Positions 24,313-33,459 of a stretch of DNA of 64,000 nt are shown in pieces. A model generated the notes under the pieces. It saw only the letters and a program-made list of their open reading frames with translations, searched no databases and was not told the DNA's origin. Each line of letters starts with the position of its first letter. Within the stretch, counting starts at the first letter, position 1. A program made the position numbers and the translations under genes. The DNA comes from Phormidesmis sp963710175 (lineage in GTDB: Bacteria > Cyanobacteriota > Cyanobacteriia > Phormidesmidales > Phormidesmidaceae): the NCBI GenBank assembly GCA_963710175.1, contig CAVPZC010000002.1, positions 1,736,001 through 1,800,000 of the forward strand, written 5' to 3'.

Positions 24313-25701
24313 TCAGGCAGGGGCCGTGAAAGCTGGTTCGACTGCCGGTAAACCGCCAGCGACCGGCTGAGCGTTCTCAGCTGAGACATCAGTAAACTGC
24401 CGAATCGGGATTTGAATCAAGAATTTCGTTCCTTCACCAGGCTGTGAGCGGCATTCAAATTTGCCATGGTGCTTTTCAACGATGATGTGATAGCTAATAG
24501 ACATGCCCATACCAGCGCCTTGGCCGATTGGCTTGGTTGTAAAGAAAGGATCAAAAATTCTATCGATGATATTTTGGGGTATGCCTGGGCCATTATCTGC
24601 GATCGCAATCTCTACCCATCCCCTCTCAAGCGCAGTCGTACGAATGCAGATTTGCTCAGATGCTCTCTCAGGCTTTTGGCCACCAGCTTGGTCAAGCGCA
24701 TCCGCTGCATTGACCAAAACATTCATAAATACCTGGTTGAGCTGTCCGGCATAGCACTCTACTGGCGGCAAATCGCCGTATTCTTTGATCAGATCGATAG
24801 CCGGATGTCCGGGTCGATTCTTAAAGCGGTGCTGCAAAATCAGCAGCGTACTGTCAATACCCTCATGAACATCAACTGCCTTATAGTCAGCTTCATCCAT
24901 CCGAGAAAAATTTCGCAGCGACAGAACAATCTGCCGGATGCGATCAGTTCCTATCTTCATAGAGCTTAAAAGCTGAGGCAGGTCTTCCCGAAGAAATGGC
25001 AGGTCAATTTCCTCAGCTTCAGCAACAATCGGGCAAACAGGCTGAGGATAGAACTGGGCATAAAGGTCAACCAGTGACAGCAAATCGTGAGCATATTTCT
25101 GCACATGAGTGAGGTTGCCTGCAATGAAGTTCACCGGGTTATTAATCTCATGGGCTACACCAGCTACTAGCTGACCCAGACTCGACATCTTTTCTGCCTG
25201 AACCAGCTGGGTCTGAGCTCGCTGAAGCTCGCTAATTGCGGTTTGCAGCAGCTCGTTTTGAGATTCCAGCTGCGCTTTCTCCACCAGCTGACTCTGCGCC
25301 TGCTGAAGCTCGTTGATCGTTGTCTGTAACAGTTCGTTTTGAGATTCCAGCTGCGCCTTGGACGCAGTAATCTGGCTGATTCGGGCCAAGACATCAAAGC
25401 TTTCATAAAAACTGAGAAATCTGATCGCTACGGCAACAGTAACCAGATCGACTGCTGTCTGCCACATCAGCGCGCCGGGTAGCCCGAGCATCCCTAGGCT
25501 GTGCATACCGTGACCAAGCGCGCAGCTAAAAAAGATGGCTGCTACCGTCACCACCACAGGACTAACGCCCGCCTGCCGATTGCGCCAAATGCCGTAGGAA
25601 ATACCGCTTGAAATGGCGGCGTAGCAGCAAGCGATGACCAAATTTTCGCCCATCATCAAGGCGGGAAGATAGGGAGTAACCGGAAAGAGAGCAATTTGCA
25701 T
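24313..25701 (-). CDS. Membrane sensor histidine kinase with ETR1-like N-terminal domain
   Basis: A 462-residue histidine kinase. Three hydrophobic helices (about 18-38, 46-66, 78-98) precede a coiled coil with an exact 27-residue tandem duplication (115-141 and 142-168), then the HisKA region with H184 in GVAHEINNPVNF, N-box (VLVNAADALDQAG), G1 (IADNGPGIPQ), F box (DPFFTTKPIGQGAGMGMSIS) and G2. The membrane part has Y27, I30, C60 and H64; their spacing equals that of Y32, I35, C65 and H69 in the plant ethylene receptor ETR1. The ETR1 D25 position is N20 and the P36 position is S31. Ethylene binding is therefore possible but unproven. No response regulator is adjacent. Convergent with pepA. 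Confidence 0.87.
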   Translation of the reverse strand: MQIALFPVTPYLPALMMGENLVIACCYAAISSGISYGIWRNRQAGVSPVVVTVAAIFFSCALGHGMHSLGMLGLPGALMWQTAVDLVTVAVAIRFLSFYESFDVLARISQITASKAQLESQNELLQTTINELQQAQSQLVEKAQLESQNELLQTAISELQRAQTQLVQAEKMSSLGQLVAGVAHEINNPVNFIAGNLTHVQKYAHDLLSLVDLYAQFYPQPVCPIVAEAEEIDLPFLREDLPQLLSSMKIGTDRIRQIVLSLRNFSRMDEADYKAVDVHEGIDSTLLILQHRFKNRPGHPAIDLIKEYGDLPPVECYAGQLNQVFMNVLVNAADALDQAGGQKPERASEQICIRTTALERGWVEIAIADNGPGIPQNIIDRIFDPFFTTKPIGQGAGMGMSISYHIIVEKHHGKFECRSQPGEGTKFLIQIPIRQFTDVSAENAQPVAGGLPAVEPAFTAPA

Positions 25702-25784
25702 AGCAGTGCCCGTGTCTTCATCTGAGAGCCACTTTTATAGAGGCTATTCTCAAACATTCCCTGTTCTACCAAATATTAATCGCG

Positions 25785-26180
25785 CTACATCATCGACTCA
25801 AATAGACCGATGAGATTGCCTTCGGGATCGCGGCAGTAGGCGACCTTTAGCGCAAATTCAGTGTTTTGGGTGGGCGGCTCGGCGAACTCTATCTGAGCAT
25901 GGCGCAGCTCGTGGTAGATATCGTCCAAATTGTGAACGCTAAAAATGAGGCCAAACTTGTCCTGGCAATCGGTAATGTAGGGCTTTTCGCTGGTGCGCAA
26001 AATCTCCGACATCTCCTGCTGGCGAAAGAGGGAAAGGCGCATATTTGCGACTTCAAACTCGGCGTAGCCCTTTTCAATTTGGATGGTGACGGGTTTGAAC
26101 TTGAGAACGTCGCGGTAAAACTCAGCGCAGGTGGCAATATCGGAGACAAACAGGCGCGTGTGGGCAAATCGAACGTCCAT
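25785..26180 (-). CDS. VOC-superfamily (glyoxalase/bleomycin-resistance-like) protein
   Basis: A 131-residue protein with the vicinal oxygen chelate fold. It opens with VRFAHTRLFVSDIATCAEFYRDVL, a standard VOC N-terminus with the first metal-ligand His in ARTRLFV-type position (AHTRLFV), and closes with KVAYCRDPEGNLIGLFE, where the glutamate near the end is the last ligand. Two beta-alpha-beta-beta-beta modules are recognisable. Such proteins range from lactoylglutathione lyases to dioxygenases, and the substrate cannot be read here. Start ATG at 26178-26180; divergent from the VanZ-like gene, only 69 bases apart. Confidence 0.8.
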   Translation of the reverse strand: MDVRFAHTRLFVSDIATCAEFYRDVLKFKPVTIQIEKGYAEFEVANMRLSLFRQQEMSEILRTSEKPYITDCQDKFGLIFSVHNLDDIYHELRHAQIEFAEPPTQNTEFALKVAYCRDPEGNLIGLFESMM

Positions 26181-26249
26181 AGCTTCTTAAAGATGAGTTT
26201 TGGTAGGTGGCTGGGGCAATCCACAGTTCCTCCAAAGATAATATCTGAA

Positions 26250-26738
26250 ATGACATCTGTGCGGTTTGTAGCCTTCTTTTACAGGCTGTTGCCTGGCTCC
26301 ACCTCACTACAGGATCTGCGAACTCACTTGACGAATGCACCGACTGGTCAGCCTAAAAGAATCGTGTTTATGGCGGGAGCCTACGGTCTCTGTTTTGGGG
26401 TGATGCTGTGGGCGGCCTATAGCGATCGCCTCCCCCTGGATCTGCTTTCCCAAATTCCCAACTACGATAAAATCGGCCATGTGGTTTTGTACTGCATGGC
26501 TAGCTACCTGGGCCACCGGCTTTGCCACTACAGACATTTCAAAGCGGCTTCTAAGCTAGGCGGAGTTTCCCTGCCGGTTTTTCCTGGCCTATTTACTCTA
26601 TTTACTGTGACCGAAGAGCTTTTACAGCAGTTTTCGCCCTACCGCACGCTCGATGCAGGCGACCTGATTTGCAGCGGAGTTGGTATTGCCTTGGGCTACT
26701 GGCTGGCCCAGCGGTCTAGCCACTGCACTAGAGCCTAA
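26250..26738 (+). CDS. VanZ-like membrane protein
   Basis: A 162-residue membrane protein of the VanZ-like type. It has hydrophobic helices around 40-57, 70-92, 105-123 and 135-152. The hallmarks are DKIGHVVLYCMASYLG and a later TEELLQQFSPYRTLDAGDLICSGVGIALGY, where E-x-x-Q...R..D..D...N/S..G is the VanZ core. The family includes a teicoplanin-resistance accessory protein, but most members have no known role. An upstream open stretch in the same frame overlaps the divergent VOC gene, so I place the start at ATG 26250. The stop is three bases from the convergent large hypothetical gene. Confidence 0.75.
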   Translation: MTSVRFVAFFYRLLPGSTSLQDLRTHLTNAPTGQPKRIVFMAGAYGLCFGVMLWAAYSDRLPLDLLSQIPNYDKIGHVVLYCMASYLGHRLCHYRHFKAASKLGGVSLPVFPGLFTLFTVTEELLQQFSPYRTLDAGDLICSGVGIALGYWLAQRSSHCTRA

Positions 26739-26741
26739 AAG

Positions 26742-28895
26742 CTAAAGTCTGAAGCTGCTGCTAGGCGATTGGCTCGCGGGTACAACGCGGCGGTTAACAA
26801 CGGCCTTACCGCTTTCTTGCCGGGTAGCCATATCGACTGCGATCGCCGCAATCTGAACATCTAGACAGTCCATCGGCACCTGTAGTTCAGCCCCTGACTG
26901 CAAGTCTCCCAGAGCATCGGGCAATAGATTAGTCAAGGTCTGGGGCTCGCCCACTAGCGAACGGCTTTGCCGATCTATCATCCATAGTCTGATAAAGGGC
27001 CGGTATGCCGATGGGCGAGTTCGCACGACAACGGTAACCGTTTCCCCTGCAACCAAGTCTTTCATGGGCACACTGATTACCGGCAGCGCCATCTCGGGCA
27101 GTTCTGCCCCAACAGTTTGCCCAGCGATTACTTGTCTAGATGGTTGACCGGGTGTTCGGCTAGGTTGAGCAGCTGTTTGGTCAGGCCACTCAATCGGCTC
27201 AGCAGGCTGAACCGGGCTGGCCTGCTGATCGGCAGTAGGAGCTACCGGGGGTGGGGTAAAAGTAGATCGCGTGGCAGCAGGCGGCTGATCGTAAATAACA
27301 ACTTCATCGTCTAGAGAAAATTCTGAGACAGCGGGTAAATTGGACGCACGCTCTCGGCTGAGGCCAGCAGCCTCCATTCCTTTGGCAACCTTAGCCGCCT
27401 CCTGATGACTCTCATGGGTCAGCGCTGAGAGCCTTTGCCAAAAATGATCTTTGAGCTTAAGCGATTGAAAGGCGACGTGAGCCTTGGCCTGCCGAGGCGA
27501 TTTGCGATTTTCTGGCACAACCGCCCGCTGATCGGGAGGCAGATCAGCGGGCGGATCAGCGGGTAAATCTACCGTCAGCTCGGGGGGCTCAAACGCATCT
27601 AAATCAGAGTCTTCTAGGTGCAAATCTTGATCGATGTCTTCTAGGACGGCGGCGATCTCGTCGGCTTCTAGATCGTCATTTTCAATGCTGGTGCCCACAA
27701 ACTGGGCCGGCTGCGACACCATAGACGGATGTGAGTTGTGCGCTACAGGCGGCGCAGCCGCTGGGGAGGCAAAGCTGGGCAGCTCCGGTTGGGGGTGAAG
27801 AGACTGATCAGGGCTGCGGGCTTCATCGTCTGGTAGCACAGCGTCTACAGCTGTAGCGACAGGTCTTTGAGTAGGCTCTAGAGCAGTTGCAGATGAAGGG
27901 CTAGCGCCGTTTTGATTGAGCAGCGAGTGAGGAGAGCCATTAACAGAGACTTCTTCGTCAAAAGTGCCGGATTCTTGGCTGGCGATCGCCTCTAACAGCC
28001 GATCAATTCCCGCTGTAATCGTAAAAGCAGTAGAGGTCAGTACACTACGCCTATCTGCCGGGTTTGCAGCCGCAGCCCGCAGCGATACTTCACCCCAAAG
28101 CAGCCGCGTTGTAACTTCAGCAGGCAGCTGTATTTGCACCTTAAAGTCAGCCGGCAGGTGCGCCAGGCTCAGCGGTCGGTGCGCCTCCATAATGACTTGT
28201 TCGGTCTGCGGGTCTTGCAGACAAATCCACAGTTGACTGGTGATCTCTTGCTTCTGCTCCAAAAGAGAATCTACCTTTCCCACAATTGTCAGAGGCTGAT
28301 CTTGCTGAGCTAAATAGGCCAGTTGTTTAAGTGAAACCCGATAACCAGGGCCAGTGAGTCCGTCAGCCGGAGCGGCGTTGGCGTTGGCCACATGCCCCTG
28401 CCCGGACCCATTTAGCAGATGGGCCTGAGCCTGCATCAGGGGCAAGTCTTCATTGACAGCAGTATTAGCTTCTAGATCTGCGCCATTGACTGCTGTTGCT
28501 AAATCAGCCGGGTTGGACTGCCGTCCTGCCTGTCCATCCTCAGCGGCAGGCAAAACCTGGAGCTGTAAGCCGTACTGCCAGCCGTCGCCCATCAAATCGT
28601 CCATGACATTGAGGCTGCTGCACGTCAGCTCCCACTGCCCCGGCTGGAAAGTGACGTAGGGCACCACCATCACTATCCCGGACTCGTTGGTTTCGCCAGT
28701 CCGTTTACGGACCTGCCTGTGGGGCGGCATCTCGCCTGTGATCAGCTGGCTGACCCGAATTTCTAGAGGAGCGTTGACGCGGTCCGTATGAGCGGCCACG
28801 CGGTAGCGACCAGCTAAAATTTCTGCCTGCTGCGCCGCTAACGGTAGCCAGGTTTGATCGCCTTCTCGTTGGATCAGAAATTCCCAATATTTCAT
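26742..28895 (-). CDS. Large cyanobacterial hypothetical protein with disordered centre
   Basis: A 717-residue protein without a functional name that I know. The N-terminal domain (about 1-130: KYWEFLIQREGDQTWLPL, ILAGRYRVAAHTDRVNAPLEIRV, GIVMVVPYVTFQPGQWELTC) looks like a beta-rich fold. A second beta-rich part lies at about 180-300. The middle (about 310-600) is low-complexity, rich in Pro, Ala, Ser, Asp and Gln, so probably disordered. A C-terminal domain (about 610-700: PVISVPMKDLVAGETVTVVVRTRPSAY, FIRLWMIDRQSRSLVG) is again beta-rich. No signal peptide or membrane helix is visible. Start ATG at 28893-28895. Convergent with the VanZ-like gene. Confidence 0.7.
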   Translation of the reverse strand: MKYWEFLIQREGDQTWLPLAAQQAEILAGRYRVAAHTDRVNAPLEIRVSQLITGEMPPHRQVRKRTGETNESGIVMVVPYVTFQPGQWELTCSSLNVMDDLMGDGWQYGLQLQVLPAAEDGQAGRQSNPADLATAVNGADLEANTAVNEDLPLMQAQAHLLNGSGQGHVANANAAPADGLTGPGYRVSLKQLAYLAQQDQPLTIVGKVDSLLEQKQEITSQLWICLQDPQTEQVIMEAHRPLSLAHLPADFKVQIQLPAEVTTRLLWGEVSLRAAAANPADRRSVLTSTAFTITAGIDRLLEAIASQESGTFDEEVSVNGSPHSLLNQNGASPSSATALEPTQRPVATAVDAVLPDDEARSPDQSLHPQPELPSFASPAAAPPVAHNSHPSMVSQPAQFVGTSIENDDLEADEIAAVLEDIDQDLHLEDSDLDAFEPPELTVDLPADPPADLPPDQRAVVPENRKSPRQAKAHVAFQSLKLKDHFWQRLSALTHESHQEAAKVAKGMEAAGLSRERASNLPAVSEFSLDDEVVIYDQPPAATRSTFTPPPVAPTADQQASPVQPAEPIEWPDQTAAQPSRTPGQPSRQVIAGQTVGAELPEMALPVISVPMKDLVAGETVTVVVRTRPSAYRPFIRLWMIDRQSRSLVGEPQTLTNLLPDALGDLQSGAELQVPMDCLDVQIAAIAVDMATRQESGKAVVNRRVVPASQSPSSSFRL

Positions 28896-29153
28896 GTCGC
28901 TCGCTCGGATGGCCAGAATGCAAAAAACTGCCTAAAGCGTTAGGTCATTTGCTATAGACAAGCAGTATAGGAGAAATCGTAACAGACATATTTCAGCAGA
29001 TCACATCCTTTGCCAAAATCACGCTGCGACTGGCGCTATCAATGACCGGCCATCCAAGGCGATCGCTCCCGCTCTAAGAATACAAACGAGTGAAGAAATT
29101 TAAGTAAATCTTCTCTTTGTCCTGTTAAAAAACGCCAGTGATGAGCGCCTGCT

Positions 29154-30785
29154 TTAAGTGATTACCGTAGGCTGGTCGCGCCCAGTCAACGCTTTTATCT
29201 TAGCGACTTCATCAGCTAGCGATATCAAGGGCTTGAGGGCAGCTTGAGGATCTAGGCTGTGTTTGGCGGTGTCGGGCTCGTAGCTTTCTATGTACAGCCG
29301 CAGGGTGGCCCCTTGAGTGCCGGTACCCGACAGGCGAAAGACCATCCGCGAGCCGTCGGTAAAGCCAATCCGAATGCCCTGCTTGTGGCTGATGCTGCCG
29401 TCGATAGGGTCTGTGTAGCTAAAGTCATCGGCGTAGTCCACGGTGTAGTCGCCGAGGGGTTGGCCAGGAAAGGAGGAGAGCTGCGATCGCAATCCCGCCA
29501 TCAGCTCATTGGCCCTGTCACTGTCAACCCCTTCGTAGTCGTGGCGAGAGTAAAAGTTGCGTCCGTAGGTTTTCCAGTGCTCAGTCACAATTTCTTCTAC
29601 CGACTGCTGACGCTCCGCCAAAATATTCAGCCAAAACAGCACTGCCCAGAGCCCGTCTTTTTCGCGAACGTGGTCAGATCCAGTGCCGAAGCTTTCCTCG
29701 CCGCAGATGGTGATCTTATCCGCGTCTAGCAAATTGCCAAAGAATTTCCATCCCGTTGGTGTTTCGTAGCAGTCCATGCCTAGCTTTTCGGCGACGCGAT
29801 CAACCGCTTGACTGGTGGGCATAGAGCGAGCAACGCCGGAGAGGCCGTTTTTGTAGCCGGGTACTAAGGTGGCGTTGGCGGCGATGAGGGCAAGGCTGTC
29901 GCTGGGATTTACGAAAAAGTTGTTGCCGAGGATCATATTGCGATCGCCGTCCCCATCCGAAGCGGCCCCAAAATCAGGCGCACTATCCGAGAACATGGTC
30001 TCAACCAGGTCATGCGCGTACACCAAATTCGGGTCAGGATGCCCGCCGCCAAAATCTTCCAGCGGTTCGCCATTGGTTACCGTACCCGCTTTTGCGCCTA
30101 GCGTCTGCTCAAAAATCGCCTTTGCATAGGGGCCAGTCACCGCATGGAGCGAATCCATACACATGCTGAAATCGCCAGCTAAGAGCTGACGAATTTTGTC
30201 AAAGTCAAACAGCTTTTCCATCAGTTCAGCGTAGTCAGCAACTGCATCGACGACTTCTACTGTCATGTCGCCGATTTGAGTTGTGCCCGGCATATCGAGG
30301 TCGATGTCATCGGCCTCTACAATCTTGTATTCGCTGATGGATTTAGTATTTTCAAAAATGGCGCTGGTGACTTTTTCAGGGGCGGGGCCACCATTGGAGA
30401 CGTTGTACTTTACCCCGAAGTCACCTTCCGGGCCACCGGGGTTATGGCTAGCGGAGAGAATCAGGCCACCAAAAGCGTCATACTTGCGAATCAGACAAGA
30501 GGCAGCGGGTGTAGAGAGAATACCGCCCCGTCCGACCAGGGTTTTGCCCACGCTGTTGGCTGCGGCCATTTTTAGGATGGTTTGAATGGCAGGGCGGTTG
30601 AAGTAGCGGCCATCGCCACCGAGCACCAGCGTTTTGCCCTGATAGTCGCTGAGGCTATTAAAAGTAGACTGAATAAAATTTTCTAAATAGTTGGCTTTTT
30701 GGAAGGCCGGCACCTGTTTACGCAGACCTGAAGTGCCCGGTTTTTGATCGTCAAAAGGGGTGGTGGGAACCGTTCGGATAGCCAT
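29154..30785 (-). CDS. pgm: Phosphoglucomutase (alpha-D-glucose-phosphate-specific)
   Basis: A 543-residue enzyme that interconverts glucose-1-phosphate and glucose-6-phosphate, feeding glycogen, sucrose and nucleotide-sugar synthesis. S113 in LILSASHNPGGPEGDFG is the phosphoserine. The metal loop is SDGDGDRNMIL, the sugar loop GEESFGTGSDHVREKDG, and the phosphate-binding end is FRLSGTGTQGATLRLYIE. Length and motifs match the eukaryote-like PGM1 group used by many cyanobacteria. Cytoplasmic. Start ATG at 30783-30785. Its product would supply hexose-1-phosphate for the glycan genes further right, although it is not in that operon. Confidence 0.95.
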   Translation of the reverse strand: MAIRTVPTTPFDDQKPGTSGLRKQVPAFQKANYLENFIQSTFNSLSDYQGKTLVLGGDGRYFNRPAIQTILKMAAANSVGKTLVGRGGILSTPAASCLIRKYDAFGGLILSASHNPGGPEGDFGVKYNVSNGGPAPEKVTSAIFENTKSISEYKIVEADDIDLDMPGTTQIGDMTVEVVDAVADYAELMEKLFDFDKIRQLLAGDFSMCMDSLHAVTGPYAKAIFEQTLGAKAGTVTNGEPLEDFGGGHPDPNLVYAHDLVETMFSDSAPDFGAASDGDGDRNMILGNNFFVNPSDSLALIAANATLVPGYKNGLSGVARSMPTSQAVDRVAEKLGMDCYETPTGWKFFGNLLDADKITICGEESFGTGSDHVREKDGLWAVLFWLNILAERQQSVEEIVTEHWKTYGRNFYSRHDYEGVDSDRANELMAGLRSQLSSFPGQPLGDYTVDYADDFSYTDPIDGSISHKQGIRIGFTDGSRMVFRLSGTGTQGATLRLYIESYEPDTAKHSLDPQAALKPLISLADEVAKIKALTGRDQPTVIT

Positions 30786-30915
30786 TGTACAGATAGTCTC
30801 TCAGGGGTTACGTCTAATGGATGCCGCTACGCGCTAGCAACTATGATCTCACATTGCCGCGTCTGCACTCGCTGTATCTGCACTTTAAGGCGAACGGGAG
30901 ATTTTCCTCAGTATT

Positions 30916-31755
30916 CTACCTGACCTCTATACCTGCGGCCTGCTGCAATACCTCTACCGGGTCACCCACACGCAAAATGCTGTCTGCTATGCCGCGCTGA
31001 ACGCCGTTTTGACCGAACCAAATCCCTCTGTTCCAGGCGCGATAGGTAACAAGGGTTTGGCTGGGTTCTGGGGTGCGATGCCCGTGCAAATCTACATTGG
31101 GAATGGAGCAGCGAGCGCACAGCTTCGGCAGATCAAACACCGCCTCGCCAATGCGTATTTGCTGCCAGCTATCTTCGGCATGAGGTGCAATCTCGCCTTT
31201 GATCACCAGATTGGGCCGAAAGCGGCTCATCGGTACAGGCGACTTTTGCTGGTCTGATAGTTTGTGATTGAGTTCTGCCAGGGACGCTTCAGAAATCACT
31301 AAGTAAGGATAGGCGTCGGCAAAGCTGACTATATCTTCGCTGCCAAATTTACCGTGGTCAGTCGGTCGGTGTGAACTGTCGGGCATATACACGAGCTGGC
31401 AGTCGATGCCGATAAATTGGGTGAACCATTGTTCGGTTTTGGCGGAGAGGGCGATCGCTTCGCATCTGTCACCCCACACTTCTACCGGTATCCGCTCAGA
31501 TGACTCTGCTGTCAGCGGTACCAATAGTTCAGGCATACCCGGCGCGGTTATCCGCAAGTGCTCGCCCCTTTCCACCCCAATCAGCGCCATGCGCGGGAAC
31601 CGCCGCTGAGTAATAAACTTTCCCTCAGCATCTACCACCATCCATCGCCGGTCGTATTGCAGCCCGCGCGGCGTCGTTTTCACCTCATTTACTGCAATCC
31701 CTGCCGCCGACTTAATCGGATACACATACAGGCCGCTTAACGTCAGGGTAGTCAT
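30916..31755 (-). CDS. MOSC-domain protein
   Basis: A 279-residue protein with a MOSC N-terminal beta-barrel (about 5-120, LSGLYVYPIKSAAGIAVNEV, GLQYDRRWMVVD, RMALIGV) and a C-terminal MOSC domain (about 130-275: LVISEASLAELNHKL, MSRFRPNLVIKG, CARCSIPNVD). The MOSC cysteine lies in LCARCSIPNVD, consistent with the molybdenum-cofactor sulfurase C-terminal family and the mARC/YcbX group that handle Moco. No ferredoxin domain is fused, unlike YcbX. The partner enzyme is not in the window. Start ATG at 31753-31755, directly downstream of nnr on the same strand (42 bases between). Confidence 0.85.
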   Translation of the reverse strand: MTTLTLSGLYVYPIKSAAGIAVNEVKTTPRGLQYDRRWMVVDAEGKFITQRRFPRMALIGVERGEHLRITAPGMPELLVPLTAESSERIPVEVWGDRCEAIALSAKTEQWFTQFIGIDCQLVYMPDSSHRPTDHGKFGSEDIVSFADAYPYLVISEASLAELNHKLSDQQKSPVPMSRFRPNLVIKGEIAPHAEDSWQQIRIGEAVFDLPKLCARCSIPNVDLHGHRTPEPSQTLVTYRAWNRGIWFGQNGVQRGIADSILRVGDPVEVLQQAAGIEVR

Positions 31756-31797
31756 GGCAAGATTCCTTTTTTTGTAGGAGATGAGCCGGCTACCTCG

Positions 31798-33459
31798 CTA
31801 TGCGCAGCGACTGATGGCAGCCTGTAAAGCTGGGTTAAGCGCATGGGCCAAATGCAGCGGATCGACGCCAAGCAGGGTGCGCTGAGCGCTGGCATAAATG
31901 GCTGCTTGAGAATGCCACCAGACGGCGCTGAGCATGGCTGAGGCAATATCTTGCTGAGAGTGCCCCTGTCCAGATTGAGCGGCAGTCGCCATCAGACCGC
32001 CCATTAGCCCGGTTAGCACATCGCCGCTGCCGCCCCGAGCGAGGGCCGGTGTGCTCTCAGGATTTAACCACAGACGGGGTGATGGGTAAGCACTTGCGAT
32101 CGCACTCCTCGGCCCTTTCAGTAAAACAGTCGCACCGCTGGCACAAGCTGCTTGCAGAGCGCTTTCGCCGGGGGCTTGCTCCAGCGTCTGTTCGTAAATA
32201 TCGGCAAAGAGCCGCTTAAACTCTCCTATATGAGGCGTCAGCACAGTCGGCGCAGACCGGGACTGAAGCTGTCGAATCGGATCGCTCTTAGCTAACAAAT
32301 TGAGACCGTCCGCATCGAGCAGCAGTGGGCAGTCGGCAGCAAAGACGGCCTGGAGCAAATCGGGCACGGTAGGCGTAAGACCGGGGCCAAAGGCGATCGC
32401 GTCATACTTCTTGAGATCTGCATCGTCGGGCAGACGAGCGATCGCCCCCGCAGGCGTCTCGGGGCAGCCCAGCAGCAGCGCGCCCGGCAGCTGAGGCAGC
32501 AGGGCCAACCGAATCGATTCAGGCACGGCCAGCGTCAGCATTCCAACACCGCTGGCGATCGCCCCCAGCCCTGTGAGCAATGCCGCGCCGGCATACTGGC
32601 GAGAGCCCGCAATCAGCAGCAAATGACCCGCCTTGTACTTGTGCGCAGTCGGCGGTCGGTCGAGCGGCAAATGAGCGATCGCTGAGACCGACGTAATCCG
32701 TTGAACTACAGGTGTTTTACCCAGCACCGCCGTCACCTGCGCCAAAGGAATATCAAAATCTATCAGATCACTCTCCCCCAAGTAAGCCAAAACGTCTGCC
32801 TGCATAAAAGCCCGCTTCCACAGCCCCAAACAGGCCGTATAGCTCGCCTTAATGGCAACTCCCATAATCTGCCCGGTGTCGGTATGAATGCCGGAAGGCA
32901 AATCAATACTAAAAACCGGCGTCTGCTGCTGATTAATCAACTGAATGTCATCAGCAAGCTGATCGGTAATGGGTCGAGTCAGACCAAAGCCAAACCAGCC
33001 ATCTACAATTGCGCCGCAATCTGCCAGGCTCTGTACTGAATCTACAAAAGGAATATTCAGACTCTTGGCATAGCGGCTGTGCTGCTGCGTCAGCGGCTTA
33101 CACCGAGAAAACGGCTGATAAATCCGCACGTCGCAACCAGCATGGGACAGCTCGCGAGCAACAACCAGCGCGTCGCCACCGTTATGACCCGGCCCAGCGA
33201 GAATACCAACAGAGCGAGTGGTAGATCCAGGCAGCGATCCATAGCGAGCGACAAACCAGCGAGCAATTTTCCCAGAAACCTTTTCCATCAGCGCCTCTAC
33301 CGGCATACCCGCTTCAAACAGGCGCTGTTCAATCTGCCGCATCTGCTCAGCGGTCACCAAAAAAGGCTGAACTACCGCGCGGGCTTGCAAATCGAAATTG
33401 ACAGCAGTTGCTCGCTCAGCGTGGGTAGATAACAAATAATCAGGCCAAATCCGGTTCAT
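31798..33459 (-). CDS. nnr: Bifunctional NAD(P)H-hydrate epimerase/ADP-dependent dehydratase
   Basis: A 553-residue repair enzyme for hydrated NADH and NADPH. The N-terminal YjeF epimerase domain (about 30-240) has VTAEQMRQIEQRLFEAGMP, LAGPGHNGGDALVVARELSH and SIDLPSGIHTDTGQIMG. The C-terminal ribokinase-like dehydratase domain (about 245-545) has KYKAGHLLLIAGS, FGPGLTPTV, LLDADGLNLL, LTPHIGEFKRLF and the ATP/ADP site ARGGSGDVLTGLMGG. Length and fusion order are those of bacterial Nnr. Start ATG at 33457-33459. Likely co-transcribed with the MOSC gene downstream. Confidence 0.94.
   Translation of the reverse strand: MNRIWPDYLLSTHAERATAVNFDLQARAVVQPFLVTAEQMRQIEQRLFEAGMPVEALMEKVSGKIARWFVARYGSLPGSTTRSVGILAGPGHNGGDALVVARELSHAGCDVRIYQPFSRCKPLTQQHSRYAKSLNIPFVDSVQSLADCGAIVDGWFGFGLTRPITDQLADDIQLINQQQTPVFSIDLPSGIHTDTGQIMGVAIKASYTACLGLWKRAFMQADVLAYLGESDLIDFDIPLAQVTAVLGKTPVVQRITSVSAIAHLPLDRPPTAHKYKAGHLLLIAGSRQYAGAALLTGLGAIASGVGMLTLAVPESIRLALLPQLPGALLLGCPETPAGAIARLPDDADLKKYDAIAFGPGLTPTVPDLLQAVFAADCPLLLDADGLNLLAKSDPIRQLQSRSAPTVLTPHIGEFKRLFADIYEQTLEQAPGESALQAACASGATVLLKGPRSAIASAYPSPRLWLNPESTPALARGGSGDVLTGLMGGLMATAAQSGQGHSQQDIASAMLSAVWWHSQAAIYASAQRTLLGVDPLHLAHALNPALQAAISRCA

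Noticed and set aside
29259..30585. Several long plus-strand frames opposite pgm
   Set aside because: They are antisense shadows of a strongly conserved enzyme and contain no motif of their own.
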